A stretch of 64,000 bases of DNA from Corydoras sp. C115 (lineage: Eukaryota > Chordata > Actinopteri > Siluriformes > Callichthyidae): contig JAFMOC010000039.1 in assembly GCA_019802505.1 (NCBI GenBank), positions 372,001 to 436,000 of the forward strand, read 5' to 3'. This document shows positions 25,521-63,535 of this stretch, one piece after another. The first letter of the stretch is position 1. Every line of letters starts with the position of its first letter. The notes under the pieces were generated by a model, which was not told the origin of the DNA, made no database searches, and saw only the letters and a program-made list of their open reading frames with translations. The position numbers and the translations under genes were made by a program.

Positions 25521-28235
25521 CATAATTAGTTATAATGTGAGTTAATAAACACAATTTCAAAGCCGTAAGCAAATTAGAAACAATAATTAATATTGTTGTA
25601 TTGTTAATCTCTACTTTTTTATTTAATAAAGTGTATTTTCTTTTGTTCATATTATGAACAATTATGGTTATTTTTATATACATTATTATGTTTGGGTTAT
25701 TTGGTTGACTGTGATAATTTCTTTGGCTCCTAAGGTTTTAAAAATGCCTTTCTTTAGTGTGTTCATAAATGAGGTCTATAAACATTCATAATCAGTGATA
25801 ACAGCGAGACAACAGGGGCGCTTGAGCTAATGCCCATAAATAAAGTCGGATGCATTTTCATATAGGGTAATAGCACAAAGAGCAAATGATAATCCATACG
25901 CTGATAACTATTATTGCGTGGTGCTTCTGAAAACCATCAACCGCACAGTAAGTAATAAAATAAGAACATTAGCACTTGTTTACCCTCACACAGCCTTTCT
26001 GTTGTGATGCTGGAGCTGTCCACGGTGCTGAAAGCTTCAGAAACCTTTTTTGCTTCTACGTATTGAACACATACAGTCCTGTTCTAATGCAAAACTATTT
26101 ATGTTAAAAAAAAGAATAGCTTATTGGCTGCCAATGTTGTTTCCAGTACATAATCTAGCTCATCTTAAACCCCAAAAAGGATTTTTAAACAGTCTCATTT
26201 TGTTCCATAAAAGCAGCACAAGGGTCTACATTTAGCACAAGGGTTTTACATTTAATTACATTTACCCCTTTCATTATCCTGAAATGTATTTACCGACTCA
26301 GACTACACATCTTGTATCCAACATTTTCTATTTTATTAAATAAACTCCTATTTTCTGCAGTGCTTCAACAGTGTATTTGAGCCTAAACTAAGCGCCATAC
26401 AATTATTTATTTTGGTGGGGGGTCTTTTGAAAAGTGATAAATGACATATGCTACAATACGGAAGTAAACTAATGTGACCTCATGTGACAGTGTTTCATGA
26501 AACCCTCTACTTTGAAGCAAATATTTATGAAAAATTTCAAATAATTTTGTTATGAGGCCTGTGTTTATGCGAACTGAACAAAACATGTTTAACCCAGTAA
26601 CAGTGATTTTCATTTAGACCAATATAAAAAAGCACTTTAAATAAATGACATGGTCGTTCCACTTTTGTCAGTGTGTACAATGTGGAAATGGGTCTCTACA
26701 GGGGGCTTTTCCATTGCAAGTGACTAAGTGACTCATTCAGTTAAGTAATCTGATTAAGGAACAACTCTACAAATATGTGAGTCACTGCTAATTTGGAATT
26801 GTAGTTCTCACAAAGTACACATTACCTTCACCTCGACAGTCTTGCAGTACCTCTGTAAACCCATAATCTGATAAGAAATTTAACTCATCTTGTGGAATAT
26901 AGCCGAACATGTATAGATTTACTGAGTAATTTTCCCTAAGTGACAATATGCACGCGTGCAACACATCTTTTTAATGATGGATTACACTGCTAAATCCCAG
27001 GACAATCACTTTGTGGTGGGAAACATTTTGGAGGGTGTTACCTTATTTGCCTTTCTATGTAATCATTACTTAAATGAAAACGTCTATATACCACTCATTA
27101 TCCGAATTCTCCAGTTACTAGATTATCCATGTTCATGTAAACACTCTGACTGATGAGCTTTCAAGTAGAAAATGACACTTCCATCCATTTAAAATAATGA
27201 AACGCAGTAACAAGATGAATTCAAGATTTATTACTGGTTGTAAATAGGTGAATGTCATCTACCTAATTTTCTTCTTATCCTTGTCTGTTCTAGGTTTGTA
27301 CAACTACTCAATGTATAGCAGAGATTAAAATAATACCAAACAGATTAATTATGCTTGTTAAGCACAAGCACAAGAATGACATTTATTACATTAACACTGT
27401 GTCTCTATACTGTTTAGAATAACAGATATTAGGATGTGCATTAGAATGTATATAGTCAATCCATTCCATAAAGTATAAAATTGGCTTTTCAGTTGTTGGC
27501 CAGGCTTTAATGTATAAACATGTGATGAACAGTATTTAAAGTAGAAATAATTAAAACAAGTTTTAATGTTTTTTTTTTCCTTCAACAATTTTTTGTTTTG
27601 TGTGTATATATAATGTATATAAATTTCTTTGTTGCCTTTTAGGTTTTAGTTCTTCTTTTCATTGGTAGGGTCCCAATTGTAAGATTTGTGAATGTAAGAC
27701 TAATTAGTTCTCTTTTAAATGAGAAAGATTTATTTCAATAATCAGTAATACCACTGAATCCAAATGTGTCTTAGGCCCAATGACACAGGTGTATAAAATC
27801 AAGCGACCAACAATCCATTTGAGATAAATGCTTCCAATTTGGTAAGAACAGTTTGGACACTTTTCTGTGCCAGCATGACTTATGGCTCAGTGCATTGAGC
27901 AAGGTCCACAAATGGATAGGTGGGTGAGTTAGGTGTCTGATCTCACACATGCTCTTTTAAAGAATGTGCGAAGATTTTCAGAGAGAAGTGAATTTGATAT
28001 TTTTTTGCCGTTATGTTTGTGTTCTTCTGATGTTGATAAATAAAAGATTAATTCAATATACGGTTTCAAAACACACCTGTCAGAATTTTAAAAAATAATA
28101 TATATTAGTACTTATTTGTCTGTGACATTAATTTGTTTGTGTGCATATGTTTATCTATAAAGTTTTTTGGGGCAGTAACGCCCCAGAGAGGTAATCTGTA
28201 TACAAGCTGTTCATGTATTAATGCCAAACATCTAA

Positions 28236-47676
<19,441 letters not shown>

Positions 47677-48639
47677 AGGACAAGGGTGGAAACCAGACAA
47701 GTGCTAAAACAGAGAGAAGGGGTGAGCACTCGGGATGTGAACTCTGTGGAGTAGCCTGCCCTCTAGTGGGAGAAGGACTCAGATTCCTGAAGGACAAAGA
47801 ACAAGAGGGTGATGAAAACAATGTGTGGATGTCTGTCTGTGTGAGAGGGAGTGAGAGATAAAAGCAGAAGAGCCATAAAAACTTGATCAATGCATTATGT
47901 GAAGGATTAGCTGAAGAGATGTTGAAAGTCACTCTGCATTAAGCACTTTTTCACTTTTTCTTTACTAGCTTTTTATTGAGTCTTAAGGACATGAAGAGAT
48001 GGCAACTTTTGAGGCGATAATGTACATAGCCCAGCTTTTTGTCATTTAAAAAATCATTAGAGCTGGCAAAGACTTACATAGAATTTGCCACAGTGACTTC
48101 TTTTAACTTCTTTTGACCTTCTTTTTGCTTAGACTTCTTTTAACCTAAACTAAAGGAAAACTTCTAAATCATCAAATGCAACACTTCAGCTGGGCAATCA
48201 CTTCACACGATCCCTTTTTCATCTGAGTACAGAAGCTTGGCAGATCCTGGCCAAATTACTTACAGTAGGTGCCAAAAATCTAAGACCTTGAGTATTAATA
48301 TTTTTATTAACCGTATTATTGATTTTACTGCAATAGTTTTTAAACAGGGTAATCTGAAGCCTCTCAAATCTAATATTTGACAGTCATGAACATTTCTGAC
48401 AGTCACTTTATGTAATCTTTATCAATTACTGGTTCTTTGGATCATTCTGACACTGTGATTAGATCATACACTACACAAAAATATTTGGATTTTAAGCTTA
48501 AGCACACAATGTCATTACAGCAAAACAGGACATATTAAATACTGAAACATGTTTATGTATTTAGAATATTTCATTTTTCTACCTGACAGCAGGTTGCATT
48601 TTGACAAGAATGCTCCTGATCTGATTTTGGGTTAGGGCA

Positions 48640-48835
48640 GATAAGATCCTGTCTCTGTGGAGTTTGCATGTTCTTTACATATCTGCATGGGTTTTCAAGA
48701 GAAACTCCTCTTCCCTCCCACAGTCCAAAAACAAGCGGTGGGAACATTGCAGAAAGTAAATTGGCTTTTGATGTGTGCATTAACGTTTGTCTTTGCATCT
48801 GCCCTGCTATGGTCTGGCAACCTGTATAAGGTGTT
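48640..48835 (+). mobile_element. Old SINE mid-body relic
   Basis: TGGAGTTTGCATGTTCT, CTCCCACAGTCCAAAAACA and CTATGGTCTGGCAACCTGTA follow an older SINE body. Lies in the probable kcnd3 3' UTR. Confidence 0.55.
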
Positions 48836-48846
48836 GCCATGCTTTT

Positions 48847-48881
48847 ATCATCATCATCATCATCATCATTATTATTATTAA
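48847..48881. repeat. (TCA)n(TTA)n microsatellite
   Basis: TCA units passing into TTA units. Confidence 0.93.
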
Positions 48882-49671
48882 TTCTAATGATAATTGTTAT
48901 TAATTAATATATCGATTATTATAATAATGATAATATAATAATTATTATTAGTAGTATACAATTATAATTTGGTTTTATAATTATTAGTAGTAGTAGAAAA
49001 ACTATGCTAAATAAAAGTATTTTTTGTGCTCTTTAGTGACATTTGCCACCCCTGCATTATCAAAAGAAACCATTATTGACATTGTCCTATGCAAACAGTT
49101 TTAGAAACAAGGCCAGAACTTGTATCTTGTTTTGACAGATATCATAACTTGGTGATGCTTTTTTTAGGATTGTTCACTGCTCTTGTTTGTAGAGCATGTT
49201 TAGATTAATATATCCCCAAGCTGTTTTGAACAGTGTCACTTGAATATTAGTTATTTTTTGAATCACAGTCCTGTTGCAAAAGCTCACAGTCTATTGACTG
49301 ACAGACACTTTGACTAACAGTACTTCTTAGAATCTCTCATCACACTGTGCTACTGCCTGACAAGCAATCCCAAAGTAGAAAACAGCTTCTGTTGTGTAAA
49401 TGTAAATAAATAGAATACATATTTATTTATTTGAATTTAAATCCTGCACTTTATTTTTCCAAGCAAACTGTCGCCTATAGCAAAAGAATGGAGGAACTGT
49501 AAATATTTGATATTTTCAAGAGAATGACATATTAAGTGTTGATTAACATATCAGTTAGATTTAATCTGAACTTGACAAAGTAACAATTATTCATTTATTT
49601 AAAATAAAGCCCGTTTTTAGGAAAATAATTTTGTCTTTTATTAATGTAGGTTTTATATTTTCATATTTTAC

Positions 49672-50005
49672 TCACTGGTGTTCCTCAGGGCTCTTCACTT
49701 GGTCCCCTCCTCTTTTCATTATACATGACATCACAGGGCACAGTCATTCAGACACATGATTTCTCTTACCACTGCTACGCTGATGACACTCATTTGTCAT
49801 ATCTGTTTGGATGAAGGCCGATCATCTTAAACTAAATTTAGCAAAAACAAAGCTTCTCATAATCCCAACTAAACCCTCAATCCATCATGACCTGTCCCTC
49901 CAAACTGATGGCTCTCACAGTTCTTTAACTTTTGTTGATGGAACCTGCTCTGCATGTAAGCAAAAATTAGAAAGTATAAATATCCATATATTCAGCATCA
50001 GGCTT
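49672..50005 (+). pseudogene. LINE (L2/CR1-like) reverse transcriptase fragment
   Basis: Readable RT core in pieces: GVPQGSSLGPLLFSLYMT near 49677, a gap, then HCYADDTHLSYL (the YADD active site) near 49770, then WMKADHLKLNLAKTKLLIIP near 49808 and HHDLSLQTDGS. Frame breaks separate the blocks, and neither the endonuclease nor the 3' end is present. Remnant of a retroposon inserted between kcnd3 and ddx20. Confidence 0.65.
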
Positions 50006-50528
50006 AAAGGGGGGGGGGGTGTTGCTTAGTACTGACTAAATCCTTTCCTGCTTTATATTTACAGGTTTGAATGTCTAAGCATAATATACATAATTAGTAA
50101 CATTATTTTTGTTATACATATTAATTAAATTAAATTGTAAAATAAAATCTTAGAAAACATTAAACTCTTGCTTTACTGTTTAGACTTCCTCAAATTAATG
50201 CTGGGATCTGTGTAAGCAAAGAATGCGTTTATCTAAGATAAAGTAAAAAAAAAACTATTTTGACAATAGTAATCATTTACTGAATGTCACTTTTACAGAT
50301 CATTTTAGAGGACAGTTTCTGGCAGTGGCTGAAAAAGTTGCCAGTTTATCATGACCAGCATTGATCATTTTATATATATTTCATATTTTCCGGAAAGATA
50401 GATGTTTCTGGCTACAACTAAGCAAATATAGTCTGTATGCCTAGTGTATTATTTTAGATGTGTTTTTCATTTCTGTTGTCATTGTTGCTATTTTCTATAT
50501 ACTGTATAAGTCATGATTTGTGGAAATA

Positions 50529-51025
50529 CACTATATGGACAAAAGTATCAGGACACATACACATTACAACAACAGAACCGTTTCTGACATCCCATTCCAA
50601 GTTGGGTCTCCCTTTGCAGCTATAACAGCTTTCTTCTCTTAAGGAAAGACCTTTTGTGTTTGAGTGGGATTTTTTGCTATTCATTTAGAGGAGCACTTGG
50701 GAGGTCAGATACTGACGTTAGATGACAGAGTCCGACATCTCTGTTCTAGCTCAACCATAAAATGGTTAAGAGCAGGTCTCTGTGCAGGCCAATCAAGTTC
50801 TTCCACACTAAACTCACTTAACCATGCCTTTACAGATCTTTGTTCATTGGTGCATGGTCATGCTGGAACAGAAAAAGACCTTTTCCAAACTGTTTCCACA
50901 AAGTTGGAATGCTACAGTTGTCCAAATGCATGGCTAAGTGCTCGATTTTATACATCGTATAAAAGAAGGAAACACCTGAATTTAATTATTAAAAGATTTG
51001 TCCAAATACATTTGTCCATCATACA
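50529..51025. mobile_element. Tc1-like MITE with both ends
   Basis: The left end CACTATATGGACAAAAGTAT follows TA at 50527-50528. The right end TACATTTGTCCATCATA is its imperfect inverted counterpart. The internal sequence keeps the noncoding-strand body of the family up to the GTTGGAATGC block, then jumps to ATTTTATACATCGTATAAAA and the 3' end, so the centre is deleted. Confidence 0.7.
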
Positions 51026-52784
51026 GCTTACAATTTGTTCCCATCTTCAAGATCCTGTTTTCATTTAGTCAAAGAATAAGTTTAGTATGACAATGACTGT
51101 GGGATATACTTTTCTGAGTGTATATGTGTGGTCACGCCGATAAGTTTTAGAGTGTACTTGATTTTAGGTGTGTATGTGTGCACTTGTACATGTATGCGTG
51201 ACTGTAAGCTCTCGGCGTGCTTGGAGCCTTTCACACAGTATGTGCCTCTCTTGGGGAAAGGAGCCTTTTTCCACTTTTAATCCACTCTTTCCTCCTTTGG
51301 GTCCAAGATGTTGAGTGGACAATACCGTGTCAATCTCTGAAGTGTCAGTAATAACCTTGTAAAACAGAACCAAAAAATAGATATATAAAATAATTATTGA
51401 AACTATCTGTGACTATAAGCACAAGGCATTTGCTGAGAATTTGTGAGTAGGATATGTATCGGTTCATTTGTGAATATTGTTAATAGGATATTTTGTAATA
51501 TTCAGCCATTGTTTGGCAAACTGAGTGCAGCTGCGCCCCTACCCTACTCACTGTGGTCCAGTGCCGCCCTGTCTGCTCGTGTCTTCTGAAACCATGCTTT
51601 TGATAGATGGTTTGGTCTTAAGTGTTGTTTTTTTTTCCTGCTCAGTACAATTTACTGGACAAAAGTAAACATTGTTGTGTGTATTTGTGTACCTGCATAG
51701 AAACTGTTGGTGTTTTTTTCTTTAATCTTTTAAGAAGAGAGTGTAAAGAACTCAGTCTTGACTCAACTTTGCCAATGAGTCAGCATATGCTTCACTGATG
51801 ACCCCATGGACCAGTTGAACCTCAACGTTACTTCATGATGATGATGGCCTTTTTGGACACAATTTTAACTTAAGGCTTTTAAAATCTTATAAAACCAGTG
51901 AGTTTTTTTTTTTTTTTTACCTCAAACATATTTCTCCACTTTCAGTATGAAGTGTAAGTTGACCTTCATGACCAATAGTGTGTGGACATTAAACAATTCA
52001 CACTTGTTAAGTTGACAGGATGACAGTACCATACATAATTTGTTAAAGAGTGGTGTACACACTGTTTACACATGTCCAGTTCAGATTCTAATCAAAATAT
52101 GTGGCTCATCCATTATCATAAAAGATGTTGCACTGAGATGTTAAGAATAACCTGTAGTGGTCCAACAATGTATTAGAGTATGATACTTGTTTTTCTGACC
52201 AGACAGTGTAGATTGACTGAAGTAAAACTAGTAAAACTATTCAATTATTCACTTTTGGAACTAAACATGTATATGTGTCAGGGTGACAAAGGTAAATTGT
52301 TGACATTCATCATTTTACAGCAATCATCAAATGCCTTTTAAGAGCAACTAAGAGACATGTATTTAATCTTACTTGGATGTTTCCTCAAAAGCCAGACAGA
52401 CAGTTGCAGACGGTAGCCTTGGAACAAACACATTTGTGGTTAACATTTAACGAACACTTGTCTAAAGCTAAAAGTCGTATCAAATATATATGGTTCTGTT
52501 AAAAACAAAGTGCTATGTTCGTGATGATTTTAGCATTTGGCAAAAATGTACAAGTGGTACAGGACAAATTAGTAAAATTTACATTGTCAGAATCAAAAGC
52601 TTGTGATCCTGTTTCCCCAGGAATTTCTATTTCACAAAAAAGAACCATAGTAGACAGGGGACAGCATGACCAGTAAAGAAGTTTTAATACATTACATGGA
52701 AAACCAGCATCATGTTTCAGTATGTTTGTCTATGAACACCTAGATCTGTGGGGGTTTTTTTTCATCTACACCTAAAGTACCAGT

Positions 52785-53166
52785 TAAAAGTTTGGACACA
52801 CCCACTTCTTGGCTCCATTGTCTATTTCCTCCACTTACCATAAAGATGGACTTTGTGGTTTTACAATTACAGACTGCAGTACATCTGTTTTGTTTTTTTT
52901 TTTTTTGGGGGGGGGGGGGGGGGTTTGTTAGTCCCCTGTTGGTTCTCTGGCTCTGTTGTAGTACAGCAGTGCTAGGAATAATGCACCAACCAATAATACC
53001 TGCTCTGTGGTGGTGCTATTGGGCTCCTGACCATTAGAGAACAGAGTAAAGAGGGTTAACACAGTATGTACTGCAGTCCACAAACAGGTAGTCTGAAATT
53101 GTAGAACTACAAAGACCATCTTTACGGTAAGTGTAACAAAAAGTTGTGTCCAAACTTTTTACTGCT
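52785..53166. mobile_element. Hairpin MITE with about 110-bp terminal inverted repeats
   Basis: The left arm begins CAGTTAAAAGTTTGGACACA and includes TTACCATAAAGATGGACTTT and ACTGCAGTACAT. The right arm is its inverse: ACTGCAGTCCAC, AAAGACCATCTTTACGGTAA, GTGTCCAAACTTTTTACTG. The loop contains T14-G17. TA-like flanks suggest Tc1/mariner mobilisation. Confidence 0.8.
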
Positions 53167-55081
53167 ATTTTTTTGCAGTTGGCGTGGTTTCAATATACAG
53201 GATCAGCTCCTTAAATCAGGTGTCCACATGAAATCCATGTAGTGTGCATCGCAGAAAAATCTCAATACTTCATGTTTGGTGTAATATTTATCTCATACTT
53301 ACATCATGAAAATGTTTAAATCCCTAAGCTTTTACATCTGTTTGTTAATGTTAAGCTTCAATACTGAAAACTGTGCAAAACAGTTGCTATTTTAGAAATA
53401 AAACATTGTACTGTCGTTATAAGGAGTTAAAGAAACACCAGCATATTGAGTACAGGTCCTTCAGATTATAATTGTTATAATTATCAAGATTATCGTTTCC
53501 CTTTGTCTAATGAGATTGCACTGCCATACATTGCACCAAAGTGAATAGTACATTTGAGGTGTTTTGTTTAGTCTTTAGTTATTTAAAATAATGATAAGCC
53601 ACTGTGTCAAGATTACTAAAGAGTATTTAATAGATTTATTTCTATGTATGATGATTAATAAATTACGTACAACCCTTTTACCCACACTTATGCTGAAAAA
53701 TGCAGATTACAAAGCCAGACTGTGAAGCGTTAGGTTATGTATATATAGAATCGGACCCAGAATGGTCTTTAATATGAAAAAAGCACATTATCATTTCTCA
53801 GTTTAGAAAACAATGCCATTTTTGTAGCCTTTGATATAAAAAGTCTCACTTTAAAGGTCTGGGATAAAAGCTTCATCCCATTTCAACAACTTAAGTGAGA
53901 TTTTACAATTAGTCTTTGGTAACAGGTAGAAAAAAAATGTATTTGCTAAAAGATCTTTGCAGGCAGCTATGTGATATGGTTTGTAGGTTCTTGGTGTTTC
54001 GAAACAATAAGAACTGTCATCCGAATTTACCAGAATATATTCAGTGAAAATAAAAATGCATACGTCTGATCAGAAAATAAACAGTGTGACTGTTGACACT
54101 GTAAATGTTTACTTGTAAAATGTGTTATTAGATCAAATGATTAGGTCTAGATTATATTCAGTGAAACGCAACCCAAATTCTGCCTGTTCTGACAGATCAC
54201 CTTCAGCTAACCTAGTTTCAAATGTAAGTATAAAGCAGACACGACATCAGAGCCATAAGGTGTCATCTTGCTATTAGGGTAAGTGTTTTCATCTAATTAA
54301 GACAAGTCTAGGAAATCTGGTACTAGATCAGCTGCTGTATGCCTGAGATATTGGTTTAAAAAGTAGTTAAAATATTAAACCTGTCATGTGTTTTGTAACT
54401 CCCCGTTTCCCCTTATGGTGAATTGTATTCATCTGTCTCTCTCACTTGCTGATTTTCCCCCTCCTCTATGTCTCTGTTTATTTGACTGTTGTTATTGAGT
54501 TCATCTGTAATTATCACATTTTGTTGACCCGATTTTTTGCCTTCTCTGTCAAATGTTGAATATAATTTATGATCTCGTCTTGTCACAACTGTGAAAAGCT
54601 TGATAAATGATCTGTATGTCACTGGTCCATTTGCTGTGTGCATATTCATTTCAGAACATGCAGAGAGCTCGTACCTGCACCTGGGGTTAGCACAGCACAC
54701 AAAGACACAAGAGTCCTGCAATCAACTTCCGGTGTAACAGCACAATTCAAAGAGCAGTTAAATTATTTATATCCATTTAATTACCTCAAGCTAAAGTGTG
54801 GAGACCTATGATCAAATCTCATGATTTATTGTTAGAACTTCAAGGAAATTTACATTTTCAATATCCCCATGATGGATGGGCTCCCTGTCCTGGCACCCAG
54901 CTAAAACATTCTCCCCTAGCTGAACATTTTTCAATATTTTAATTCGATCAGCTATGACAAGAAAATGTCATTTTTCAGTGTTCTCTATTTTCTTAAAGCT
55001 TTTTGACAGTTTCATTCAATGAACAAGTGTTCCCTGCTTTTTACTGGGTTTTTTTTATTAACTTAAACGAATATTTGCCTT

Positions 55082-55433
55082 GGCGGCACGGTGGCTTAGT
55101 GGTTAGCACGTTCTCCTCTCAGCACTAGGGATTCCCGGTTCGAATCCCCATCTGGGTGGAGTTTCCATGTTCTCCCCGTGTCTGCGTGGGTTTCCTCCGG
55201 GTTCTCCGGTTTCCTCCCACAGTCCAAAAACATGGATCAAGTCAATTGAATTCTCTAAATTGCCCCATATAGAGTGTGTCTGTGTGAGTGAGTGTGTGCC
55301 CAGCGATGGATTGGCACCCTGTCCTGGGTCTTTCTGCCCAGCGCCCGAGACGTTCTCCCCTGGATGGGCATTTGGAACCCCACCGCGACCCTACTAGAGG
55401 ATAAAGCGGGAGATAATGAATGAATGAATGAAT
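55082..55433 (+). mobile_element. SINE copy 7, at the ddx20 3' end
   Basis: Perfect 13-bp target duplication GAATATTTGCCTT at 55069-55081 and 55434-55446. Antisense to ddx20; it directly abuts the ddx20 poly(A) signal cluster. Confidence 0.94.
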
Positions 55434-55446
55434 GAATATTTGCCTT

Positions 55447-55763
55447 TTTATTTTATTTTATTCCTAGCTTGTTGAATCACAGAGAAGAGCTTTTAAACAA
55501 ATCCAAACTAAATAAAAGACAAAAAAACTTATCATACAGGTGCACATATTTAATCTTACTTTCCCACTTTCAGGTTTCCGTCACAAGTTTCTATGATGAA
55601 AATTAAAATAGACCTTAAGTTATTCTCATAATAATAGAAGACTCAAAATAGAGTAAAGTCCATAATGTGATTCCATTGTGGCAGGTGTGATTTTAGATAC
55701 AAAATGTAGAAGTTTTAGAAATTTAGGAGATGTTCACGCTTTTTTGTTTCTTGCATTCACAGC
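55447..55763 (-). other. ddx20: ddx20 3' UTR with poly(A) signal cluster
   Basis: Downstream of the TGA the first minus-strand AATAAA hexamers are three overlapping ones at 55462-55447. They abut the target duplication of a plus-strand SINE (55434-55446), so cleavage would fall in or next to the SINE tail. UTR extent is inferred. Confidence 0.5.
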
Positions 55764-61215
<5,452 letters not shown>

Positions 61216-61422
61216 ACTGAACTTCACTGCATCACTTATTCGTTACTCAATATATTTCTTCTTGCACAAACCGAGTGCCCTCTAGTGAACACAAGAGAAA
61301 CTGCACATGTAATATATAAACATCCCCAGCAGATAGAGACAAACTATAGGATTTAGCGGCAATGGAATAATAAATTCTCTATAAACCCACTCCTTTTTTG
61401 CTTAATTTGTTTTGTACATTTC

Positions 61423-61426
<4 letters not shown>
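61216..61426 (-). promoter_or_regulatory. ddx20: ddx20 5' flank / probable promoter
   Basis: Only about 210 bp of non-repeat sequence separates the start codon from a (TA)n tract and a full SINE. I see no clear TATA or CpG-rich core. The transcription start is not determined. Confidence 0.3.

Positions 61427-61480
<54 letters not shown>
61427..61480. repeat. (TA)n upstream of ddx20
   Basis: 54 bp of TA directly before SINE copy 10. Confidence 0.98.
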
Positions 61481-61483
<3 letters not shown>

Positions 61484-61484
<1 letters not shown>

Positions 61485-61833
61485 GGGCGGCACGGTGGCT
61501 TAGTGGTTAGCACGATCGCCTCTCAGCGCTAGGGATTCCCGGTTTGAATCCCCATCTGGGTGGAGTTTCCATATTCTCCCTGTGTCTGCGTGGGTTTCCT
61601 CCGGGTTCTCCGGTTTCCTCCCACAGTCCAAAAACATGGATCAAGTCAATTGAATTCTCAAAATTGCCCCATATAGAGTGTGTCTGTGTGAGTGAGTGTG
61701 TGCCCAGCGATGGATTGGCGCCCTGTCCTGGGTGTATCTGCCCAGCGCCCGAGCCGTTCTCCCCTGGATGGGCATGGGGAACCCCACCGCGACCCTAATA
61801 GAGGATAAAGCGGGAGATAATGAATGAATGAAT
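61484..61833 (+). mobile_element. SINE copy 10, upstream of ddx20
   Basis: Full-length; A box intact, B box GGTTTGAATCC. Directly preceded by 54 bp of (TA)n. The flanks are too AT-rich to define the target duplication. Confidence 0.92.
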
Positions 61834-62230
61834 ATATATGTATCAATTACTTCAGTGGATTGCACATTGTATAACGCTTTTTGTTAATATAATGTACAGT
61901 ATATAACAGTCGGTCTGATTTGAACATGTAATTGTATTAAATCATTTCAATAATCTGGCTCTTCGTGATTGGACTTCAAGAAGCAATTGGTCCAGATGTT
62001 TCATTTCATATAAAAACTTTTTTTATTCTCACCATGACAGTCACGTTGGCTAACATGTTTTACAGTTGAAATTTGATCATACCAGAAAATATCTGAATGA
62101 CTGTATTTAATGATCAAAAGTATGAATTACATTATACCTCAAACTAAAAGGATTTTGAAAAGAGTGCCACTCGTTCTGCTTGAATAAAATGATCCTGTTT
62201 GTTTAAACTACATGCTCATTGATATTATGG

Positions 62231-62291
<61 letters not shown>
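62231..62291. repeat. (TA)n
   Basis: About 60 bp of TA, 45 bp before SINE copy 11. Confidence 0.97.
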
Positions 62292-62294
<3 letters not shown>

Positions 62295-62337
62295 AACGTA
62301 CAACAAATAATATGATATAATATTAATATGATTATTA

Positions 62338-62716
62338 GGGTGGCACGGTGGCTTAGTGGTTAGCACGTTCTCCTCTCAGCGCTAGGGATTCCCGGTTCGA
62401 ATCCCCATCTTGGTGGAGTTTCCATGTTCTCCCCGTGTCCATGTGGGTTTCCTCCAGGTTCTCCGGTTTCCTCCCACAGTCCAAAAACATGGATCAAGTC
62501 AACTGAGTTCTCCAAATTGCCCCATATAGTGTGTGTTTGTGTGAGTTTCTGTGTGTGTGAATGTGTGCCCAGCGATAGATTGGTGCCCTGTCCTGGGTGT
62601 GTCTGCCCAGCGCCCGAAACACTCTCCCCTGGATGGGCATGGGGAACCACCCCCACCCCCCCCAACCCTAATATAGGATAAAGCGGAAGATAATGAATGA
62701 ATGAATGAATGAATGA
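62338..62716 (+). mobile_element. SINE copy 11
   Basis: Full-length with a C-rich insertion near the 3' end (62649-62665) and an expanded GTGTGAGT region. No target duplication seen. Confidence 0.9.
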
Positions 62717-63203
62717 AAAGTTCCTGACGCACGTGATCGTCAATGGGAGTCTTAAACGACTAGAAACATGATTGTAGGGAGCTACATTTCAAGCTACTGA
62801 TTTCAAGTCGACAGCACAAATATTCTTGCCAATACTGATTAGGTTTATTCTTGAGTTTGCACTTTAACTTTGTACATAACCTTACACCCAACCGTAAGAA
62901 CTGTAACGTAAATCACATAAACAAATATACAGTGAGCAATTTCTACATTGTAAACTCTTAATCTTAAGAATGACTCTTTGCTGGTTTAACCACACGAATT
63001 TACATCTTGATTTAGAACCGTATTACATATCAATTCTTAATCCTAGGAAAGGTAATAAACTTTACGTAAACATAATTGGTATACCAACAGAGAGCTTCTG
63101 AATAAACCCTTAATGCTAACTTTGGAACCTTTGGAACGTGGCATTAGCATTGCCAATGTTTTTAAAAAATATAACAGAAAAAATTAAATACAATTTTATA
63201 CAA

Positions 63204-63535
63204 GGGCGGCACGGTGGCTTAGTGGTTAGCATGTTCGCCTCTCCCGGTTCGAATCCCCATCTGGGTAGAGTTTCCATGTTCTCCCGTGTCCGCGTGGGTT
63301 TCCTCCCACAGTCCAAAAACATGGATCAAGTCAACTGAATTCTCCAAATTGCCCCATATAGTGGGTGTATGTGTGAGTGAGTGTGTGCCCAGCGATGGAT
63401 TGGCACCCTGTCCTGTGTGTATCTGCCCAGCGCCTGAAACGTTCTTCCCTGGATGGGCATGGGGAACCCCACCGTGACCCCACTAGATTATAGAGCGGGA
63501 GATGATGAATTCATTCATTCATTCATTCATTCATG
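63204..63535 (+). mobile_element. SINE copy 12, with inverted tail
   Basis: Target duplication AATTTTATACAA (63192-63203) against AATTTTACACAA (63536-63547). Two internal deletions are present, one removing sequence just before the B box. The 3' tail runs GATGATGAA and then switches to (TTCA)n, so it is partly self-complementary. Confidence 0.88.

Larger units (their letters stand above)
47677..49610 (+). other. kcnd3: Probable kcnd3 3' UTR with candidate poly(A) signals
   Basis: The 3' UTR begins at 47677. The first sense AATAAA I find is 49010-49015; further ones are at 49405-49410 and 49603-49608. Which is used cannot be told from sequence, and the UTR may extend further. Internally there is an old SINE-like stretch (48.64-48.83 kb) and a TCA/TTA microsatellite. 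Confidence 0.4.
49610..55446. other. Region between the convergent kcnd3 and ddx20 3' ends
   Basis: It contains a LINE RT relic (49.67-50.0 kb), a Tc1-like MITE (50.53-51.03 kb), a hairpin MITE (52.78-53.17 kb) and a full SINE at 55.08 kb. The segments 51.1-52.7, 53.2-54.8 and 54.9-55.05 kb show no gene I recognise. A faint SINE-like scrap may lie at 54.83-54.93 kb. Part of the left side may still be kcnd3 3' UTR. Confidence 0.6.

Noticed and set aside
54413..54721. A 102-codon minus-strand frame between kcnd3 and ddx20
   Set aside because: No recognisable domain, no clear splice or start context, AT-rich composition like its surroundings. Probably chance.
61225..61227. In-frame GTG upstream of the ddx20 ATG as a start
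   Set aside because: Vertebrate initiation at the ATG at 61215 is far more likely, and no conserved residues precede it.
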